Below, piece after piece: positions 59,527 to 64,000 of a stretch of DNA of 64,000 nucleotides (the stretch's first letter is position 1; every line of letters starts with the position of its first letter). The position numbers were made by a program, and so were the translations under genes. Origin of the DNA: an uncultured Acidobacteriia bacterium (GTDB lineage: Bacteria; Acidobacteriota; Terriglobia; Bryobacterales; Bryobacteraceae); NCBI GenBank assembly GCA_903923395.1, contig CAIXXM010000123.1, forward strand, positions 1-64,000, given 5' to 3'. The notes beneath the pieces were generated by a model, which was given only the letters and a program-made list of their open reading frames with translations, was not told the origin of the DNA and did not search any database.

Positions 59527-61252
59527 GCCGAACCTGCTCTTTCTACTCACCGCAGCGCTGCTGCTGCCCGGGTGCAAGACACAGCCACAGACGGCGGGCC
59601 CGCATTTGTACGCCGTTGTCCGCTTTGAAAACCTGACCGGACGCGCCTCGGACGAGTGGATCGGGCGTGCTGTCAGCGAAGCACTCCCGCGGTCCCTGCA
59701 AGGGGCACTGGATGGTCCAGTGCTGTTCCAGCAGGCCATCGCCCGCGTGGAAGGGCTGCAAGGCGCCAGGCCAACTGGAATCCCCGGGCTCTCCGCGGAT
59801 CGAACTGCCGCGATCAGTGCGGGAGCCAACCGGGTGATCTACGGCACGGTGACGGGTCCAGCCAGCCAGCCCACCGTTACCGCCTACGAAGAGGATGTCG
59901 CCACGAGGAAGATCCTCTTCAGCACATCGTCCAGCGGCCACGAGATAAACGTCGTCATCGCGAAGCTGGCCTCGGCCTTCTCGCCCAAAGCACGCCCGGT
60001 GACCCCGGCAAAACCGGAGGCGCTGCAATTCTACGCGGAAGCTGCGGAACTGCCCTTCACTGCCGCCATCCCGCTGTTGACCAAGTCCGTGGAAGTGGAA
60101 CCGGATTTCGGCCTGGGTTGGATTTCCCTGATCGCCGCAAACCGGGCGGTGGGCAACAGGTCCGGCGCGGAGGCAGCACTGCAACCCGCCGCGAAGGCGA
60201 AGCTAAGTCCTCTCGATCAGGCCACCCTGGAACTCGAAACCGCTATCCTGCATAACGATCCGGTGCTCCGGACCGAAGCCATCCGCAAAGTCGCAGCCAA
60301 CAGTCCCGGCGATGTGCTGACACAGCGAACCATCGCCCAGCAACTGGCCTCCGCTGGCGAAATTGCTGCCGCGGCGGCCGTTTGGAAGCTGATAACCGAA
60401 ACAAAGCCAGAGGACGTCGCCGCCTGGAACGAATTGTCCTACTCCCGCGCCTTCGCCGGTGATAAGACCGGAGCGCTCGACGCCATCGCGCAATATGCAA
60501 AACTGCGGCCAGAGGATGTGAACGCCCTCGATTCCCGCGCCGACATCCACTATCTCTTCGGCGATTTCAAAGAAGCACAGAAGGGTTATCTGGCCGCGAA
60601 TACCAGGCAGCCGGCCTTCCTGAACGGCGGCGAACTCTACAAGGCCGCCTTCGCTGCGTTCAAAGCAGGTGACAAGGCCGGCGCTGATGCGCTTTTCGAA
60701 AAGTTCCGCGCCGCCCGCGAACAGGCCAAAGAGACCCAAACGCTGCCGTTGTATGCCGCCTCCTGGCTGTTTCAGACCGGCCGCAAGGCGGAGGGCTTCT
60801 CTTCTTTGCAGAAAGCCACGGCGAGTGCACCGGCGGAGTTGAAGGGCTTGTATGCCGCACAGCTTTCGATTTGGGCAGTAATGGACCACGCCCGCCCGCA
60901 GGCCGCCAGCATCATGAAAGCCGCCGGGCCAATTCGCAGCGGAGGCGCCGCGGCATCGCTGCTCATCGCACAGCCCTCTCAGCCCGAAGCTGCCTGGACC
61001 ACGCTGGCAGACCGCATGTTCCCCGGCCCACAGGCCGCCGGACTCCACGACACCGCCCTCGGCTTCGCACTCCTGCTGGACAACCACCGTGCAGCAGCAA
61101 TACCCGTGTGGAAGCGGCTCGTTTCCCAGAAGACCACGTTTGATCCGCTGGTCATCTTGATCCTGCGGAAGCTGGAGGGCAAGCCAGCGCTGCAGTTGCC
61201 GCCGGACCCCGTCAACTATAACCAGTTCGCCGCAGTTTTTGATAGCTTGTAG
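59516..61252 (+). CDS. TPR-repeat lipoprotein with TolB/LpoB-like N-terminal segment
   Basis: GTG start at 59516 with GGAG 6 bases upstream; the earlier ATG at 59447 lies deep in the previous gene. Lipobox in LLFLLTAALLLPGCKTQ. The N-terminal part (VVRFENLTGRASDEWIGRAV, NRVIYGTVTGP) resembles the nucleotide-free TolB/CsgG-like segments that precede TPRs in related proteins. Long TPR array over residues about 170-530 (AAWNELSYSRAFAGDKTGAL, ALDSRADIHYLFGDFKEAQK). Function unknown; it forms an operon with the secreted TPR protein before it. Confidence 0.82.
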   Translation: MSSRPNLLFLLTAALLLPGCKTQPQTAGPHLYAVVRFENLTGRASDEWIGRAVSEALPRSLQGALDGPVLFQQAIARVEGLQGARPTGIPGLSADRTAAISAGANRVIYGTVTGPASQPTVTAYEEDVATRKILFSTSSSGHEINVVIAKLASAFSPKARPVTPAKPEALQFYAEAAELPFTAAIPLLTKSVEVEPDFGLGWISLIAANRAVGNRSGAEAALQPAAKAKLSPLDQATLELETAILHNDPVLRTEAIRKVAANSPGDVLTQRTIAQQLASAGEIAAAAAVWKLITETKPEDVAAWNELSYSRAFAGDKTGALDAIAQYAKLRPEDVNALDSRADIHYLFGDFKEAQKGYLAANTRQPAFLNGGELYKAAFAAFKAGDKAGADALFEKFRAAREQAKETQTLPLYAASWLFQTGRKAEGFSSLQKATASAPAELKGLYAAQLSIWAVMDHARPQAASIMKAAGPIRSGGAAASLLIAQPSQPEAAWTTLADRMFPGPQAAGLHDTALGFALLLDNHRAAAIPVWKRLVSQKTTFDPLVILILRKLEGKPALQLPPDPVNYNQFAAVFDSL

Positions 61253-61253
61253 C

Positions 61254-61883
61254 ATGCACTGGCTCCAAAGCTTCGTTGTTCTGCTCTGCCTGCAAACCGC
61301 TGCCCCGGCGGTCCCGGAGGAGGCGCTGCGGGAAATCCGGCACAGGCTGGATAGTTCATTCGTGGTCACCCGTGACAAGGTGCAGTTCGAACTGCAACTG
61401 ACCACGGAGCAGAAAGCCACGCTCCACGCGGCACTCCCGGAGTTTGTCGCTTTCTTCCAGCACCTCAAAACGCTGCCGCAAGAGGAACAGGAAAGAGAAC
61501 TGAAGGCATTCAAGCCCAAAGCGCGGGAGCACTTGGCGTCCGTGCTGAGAGATAACTTGACGGCTGCGCAACGGGAGCGCCTGCTGCAGATACAGCGCCA
61601 GCGGGATCAGTTATTCGAGGCAGAGAATTGGAAAGCACTCCAGGTCAGCGCGGCCCAACAGCAGCAATTCATGGCACTCATGCAGGAGACGCAAAAGAAG
61701 ATCAAGTCGTTGCTGGATGAACTGCAGCTTCATCACAACATCTACGAGATCCAGCCCAAAGTCTTGCAAGCCCGCGCCGAACTGGAATCCCATCTGGAAG
61801 CCCTGCTCACAGACGATCAGCGGGACCAATGGAAAGTGCTGCTCGGCAAGCCCATGGCACTGGCCGATATCTTCGATATGTAA
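61254..61883 (+). CDS. Secreted coiled-coil protein of unknown function
   Basis: ATG 61254 lies just after the previous stop. Signal peptide MHWLQSFVVLLCLQTAAPA, then an almost entirely helical 190 residues rich in Gln, Glu, Lys and Arg (LTTEQKATLHAALPEFVAFF, RERLLQIQRQRDQLFEAENW, LTDDQRDQWKVLLGKP). The LT(T/D)xQ turns recall Spy/CpxP-like LTxxQ proteins but the match is weak. It is the third gene of the TPR operon. It ends 5 bp before the convergent phosphatase gene. Confidence 0.7.
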   Translation: MHWLQSFVVLLCLQTAAPAVPEEALREIRHRLDSSFVVTRDKVQFELQLTTEQKATLHAALPEFVAFFQHLKTLPQEEQERELKAFKPKAREHLASVLRDNLTAAQRERLLQIQRQRDQLFEAENWKALQVSAAQQQQFMALMQETQKKIKSLLDELQLHHNIYEIQPKVLQARAELESHLEALLTDDQRDQWKVLLGKPMALADIFDM

Positions 61884-61888
61884 CCCGC

Positions 61889-63562
61889 CTACCCGTTGAA
61901 ACTCAGCACCAGCAAGGTAACATCATCTGACTGCTCCGCACCCTGTGTGAAATCCGCCAGAGACTGCTGGATCGACCGGTACAAGGCTTCGCAATCCAGC
62001 ACAGCCCCAGCCGCCAGGACTTCCTTCAACCGGTGACGCCCATAGAACTCTTTCCCTTCGTTCTCCGCTTCCGTAACACCATCGGTGTAGAGCACCAGGC
62101 GGTCACCGCTGTGTAACTGGCGCGTCTCCACAATAAATGGAATCTCCGGCACCAGGCCCACGGGCATGGAAGTTGTTTCCAGCGTTTCTATCGTGCCGTC
62201 CCGCCGCAGAAGATAGGGGGCACAGTGGCCGGCATTGATATAAACCAGATTCCCCTGCTTATCCAGAGTGGAATAAAACACCGTGGCATACTTACCGCCT
62301 TCACTGCGCACGCAGAGAAAGTCATTGATACGGCTGATAATATCCGGCAGATAAGTGGTGCAGGACATGGATAAGAAGGCGCCCTGCAGAAAGCTCGCCA
62401 GCAACGCCGAGCCCACGCCCTTGCCCGAAACATCCGCGACAACCGCCGTGAACTTATCTTCGGATAACTTCACCACATCAAAGTAATCCCCGCCCACCTG
62501 ATGCGAGGCCACACTGGCCCCGCGCACCTGCAGCCAGCTGTTCTCCGGCAACGCTTTGGGAAGCAGGCTCTGCTGGATGCGGCGCGCCAGATCCAGTTCC
62601 TCATCCATCTTCCGCTTCTGGCGCTCTTCTTCGAGCAACCGGGCGTTTTCAAGCACCGTGGAAGCTTCAATCGCCAAGGTTTGCAGCAGTTCCCGGTTGC
62701 CCCCGGCAAGATCCACCACATGGACGCGCGAATCCATGTAGAGCACGCCTTCGGTATTCCGGGTGAGATTAATCGCCTGCGTATCGCTCAAGCCCCGCAG
62801 ATTCACACGCACCAGCGGCACACAGGCCACACTCCGCAAATCCAGCATGTTGACGGTGTTGCCGGCATCCACGCCGTCTTCCGGATGGAACGACATACTG
62901 AACAGGTCTTTGCGGCTGTCCAAAGCGCGCTGGATAATACGCCGCGGCACCCGCAGATCATCCGCCGGAAGGTCCTTGCCCCCGGCCGCCCTGGCACTTT
63001 GCACTTCCAGTTCGCGCTGCTTGTTGAACAGCAACAGAAAGCCCCGCTCCGCACCGGTCACCGAAAGCGCGGCATCCACCACGGTGTTCAAAACGTCGCC
63101 AATCGAGAACGCACTCTGCAGCGACCGCCCGACTTCGAGCACCGCGCGGAGCTTCTCCAAATTCGCGCCCGCGCGGCCCGTATCGCCCGGCGAAGGCCGC
63201 GAAATCAGCTTCTGCAATTCCTCGCTGCCCGTCGCAAACACCAGATGGTAGCCATCCGGCACGCCGAACTCAATCCGCTCCGAGCCTTTCAGCGCCACAC
63301 GGCCCTGCAGCTTCGCCCCGTTCATCCACAAGCCATGGCGGCTGCCCATGTCTTCCAGGTAATACTCCCCGTTATCCAGCGCGATTTGCGCATGAATGCG
63401 GGAAACCCGGCTGTCCCGGATGGTCAAATGATTCTCCGGCGCGCGGCCAATACTGAAGGGAAATGGATACACCGGCACGCGGTTGCGGCGCCCATTGGGG
63501 TCCACCACAATCAGCGACGCACCACACGGTTGCGTGATCTCTCCGGAAGCATTCGGACTCAT
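61889..63562 (-). CDS. FHA-GAF-SpoIIE PP2C-type phosphatase
   Basis: ATG 63562 overlaps the stop of the upstream Fur-family gene (ATGA). FHA domain at about 17-108 (FSIGRAPENHLTIRDSRVSR, DMGSRHGLWMNG) for binding phosphothreonine, GAF domain about 135-300 (LSVTGAERGFLLLFNKQREL), a short coiled linker (ARRIQQSLLPKALPENSWLQ) and the SpoIIE phosphatase with metal-binding HQVGGDYFDVV, VADVSGKGVGSALLA and YTDGVTEAENEG plus QSDDVTLLVL. It should dephosphorylate an anti-sigma-antagonist or similar protein in response to a GAF ligand or FHA partner. Confidence 0.94.
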   Translation of the reverse strand: MSPNASGEITQPCGASLIVVDPNGRRNRVPVYPFPFSIGRAPENHLTIRDSRVSRIHAQIALDNGEYYLEDMGSRHGLWMNGAKLQGRVALKGSERIEFGVPDGYHLVFATGSEELQKLISRPSPGDTGRAGANLEKLRAVLEVGRSLQSAFSIGDVLNTVVDAALSVTGAERGFLLLFNKQRELEVQSARAAGGKDLPADDLRVPRRIIQRALDSRKDLFSMSFHPEDGVDAGNTVNMLDLRSVACVPLVRVNLRGLSDTQAINLTRNTEGVLYMDSRVHVVDLAGGNRELLQTLAIEASTVLENARLLEEERQKRKMDEELDLARRIQQSLLPKALPENSWLQVRGASVASHQVGGDYFDVVKLSEDKFTAVVADVSGKGVGSALLASFLQGAFLSMSCTTYLPDIISRINDFLCVRSEGGKYATVFYSTLDKQGNLVYINAGHCAPYLLRRDGTIETLETTSMPVGLVPEIPFIVETRQLHSGDRLVLYTDGVTEAENEGKEFYGRHRLKEVLAAGAVLDCEALYRSIQQSLADFTQGAEQSDDVTLLVLSFNG

Positions 63563-64000
63563 GCGGACTTCCTCTCCCTCTCCAGCCGGCAATGCGCGCA
63601 ATAGCCGCCGACTTCCGTCCTCACCAAGGCAATCTGGAACTGGAACATCGTTTCAATCTGCTCCCGCAGCTTCGCCAAAGGCTCGCCGAAGAACTCCTCC
63701 ACTTTGCCGCATTCCAGGCAGATCACATGCGCGTGCTCTTCCTTTTTGCGCGTTTCGTAGAAATGCTGTTCGCCGCGCTGGTGCATAAGATCCAACTCAT
63801 CCACCAGACCGCCTTCCTTCAGCAGCTTCAAAGTTCTGTAAACGGTCACACGGTTGAGCTTGGGATCCTTCTCGCGGGCCAGTGCATAGAGGCGGTCCGC
63901 ATCCAGATGCTGGCCTGTCTTATCCAGTAAATCGAGCAGAATCTGCCGCTGACGTGTCAGCCGCATCCCCCGCTGGGTCAGTGATTCTTTCGCAGTCTGC
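63559..64000 (-). CDS. Fur-family metalloregulator, 5' end beyond the window
   Basis: ATG 63966 gives MRLTRQRQILLDLLDKTGQH, but the frame stays open upstream to the window end and reads TAKESLTQRG before it, matching the usual Fur N-terminus, so the true start is outside. Winged-helix DNA-binding domain (NRVTVYRTLKLLKEGGLVDE), metal-binding dimer domain with HAHVICLECGKVEEF and the zinc CxxC pairs CLEC and CAHC. A peroxide- or iron-responsive role cannot be separated by sequence alone. It overlaps the phosphatase gene by 4 bp. Confidence 0.92.
   Translation of the reverse strand, partial: QTAKESLTQRGMRLTRQRQILLDLLDKTGQHLDADRLYALAREKDPKLNRVTVYRTLKLLKEGGLVDELDLMHQRGEQHFYETRKKEEHAHVICLECGKVEEFFGEPLAKLREQIETMFQFQIALVRTEVGGYCAHCRLERERKSA

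Overview
The window is a GC-rich, densely packed bacterial chromosome segment. The gene content points to an Acidobacteriota member of the Solibacter/Bryobacter type: a large TonB-dependent receptor with an N-terminal carboxypeptidase-regulatory domain, a BNR/VPS10-like secreted propeller, a PEP-CTERM protein, secreted hydrolases (M20 peptidase, acetamidase-like, tannase-like, ceramidase-like), Uma2 and DUF3050 proteins, and a hopanoid operon. This placement is inference; no rRNA or tRNA gene was seen.

Layout. 0.1-1.7 kb: two convergent LuxR-type regulators, one with a degenerate receiver and one membrane-anchored. 1.8-9.9 kb: alpha-2-macroglobulin and PBP1C operon. 10-13.5 kb: hybrid histidine kinase, divergent from RlpA and a receiver-less sigma-54 activator. 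13.5-35.4 kb: mainly secreted or envelope proteins in short convergent and divergent units, with a decayed DinB gene at 15.4-15.7 kb. 35.5-39.8 kb: lipoprotein, histidine kinase, response regulator and siroheme nitrite/sulfite reductase, all on the minus strand. 39.8-43.1 kb: Pgi-like isomerase, an unlisted 46-codon membrane peptide, rph and rdgB. 43.1-46.8 kb: toxin-antitoxin zone with Phd/PIN, DUF433/DUF5615 and a decayed ParD/ParE pair, plus a tandem duplication of the 3' end of a purine permease gene. 46.8-55.3 kb: ispH and the hopanoid operon (shc, hpnA, hpnG, two zinc alcohol dehydrogenases, hpnC, hpnD). 55.4-64 kb: PBP1A-type enzyme, PEP-CTERM protein, two TPR proteins, a coiled-coil protein, and on the minus strand a Fur-family regulator coupled to an FHA-GAF-SpoIIE phosphatase, the Fur gene running off the window.

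How the genes work together. ispH makes the C5 isoprenoid precursors. HpnD and HpnC carry farnesyl diphosphate toward squalene, Shc cyclises squalene to hopene, and HpnG and HpnA belong to side-chain processing. The two dehydrogenases are locked into the same run of overlapping start and stop codons but have no assigned step. Two bifunctional penicillin-binding proteins, RlpA and the macroglobulin form a scattered cell-wall set.

The most notable observations are: (1) a one-component PAS-LuxR membrane regulator that looks like the sensor half of the 38-39 kb kinase joined to the output half of its response regulator; (2) a tandem duplication between the permease and ispH whose two units carry different toxin-antitoxin systems in different states of decay; (3) a hopanoid operon carrying two dehydrogenases but neither hpnE nor hpnH.
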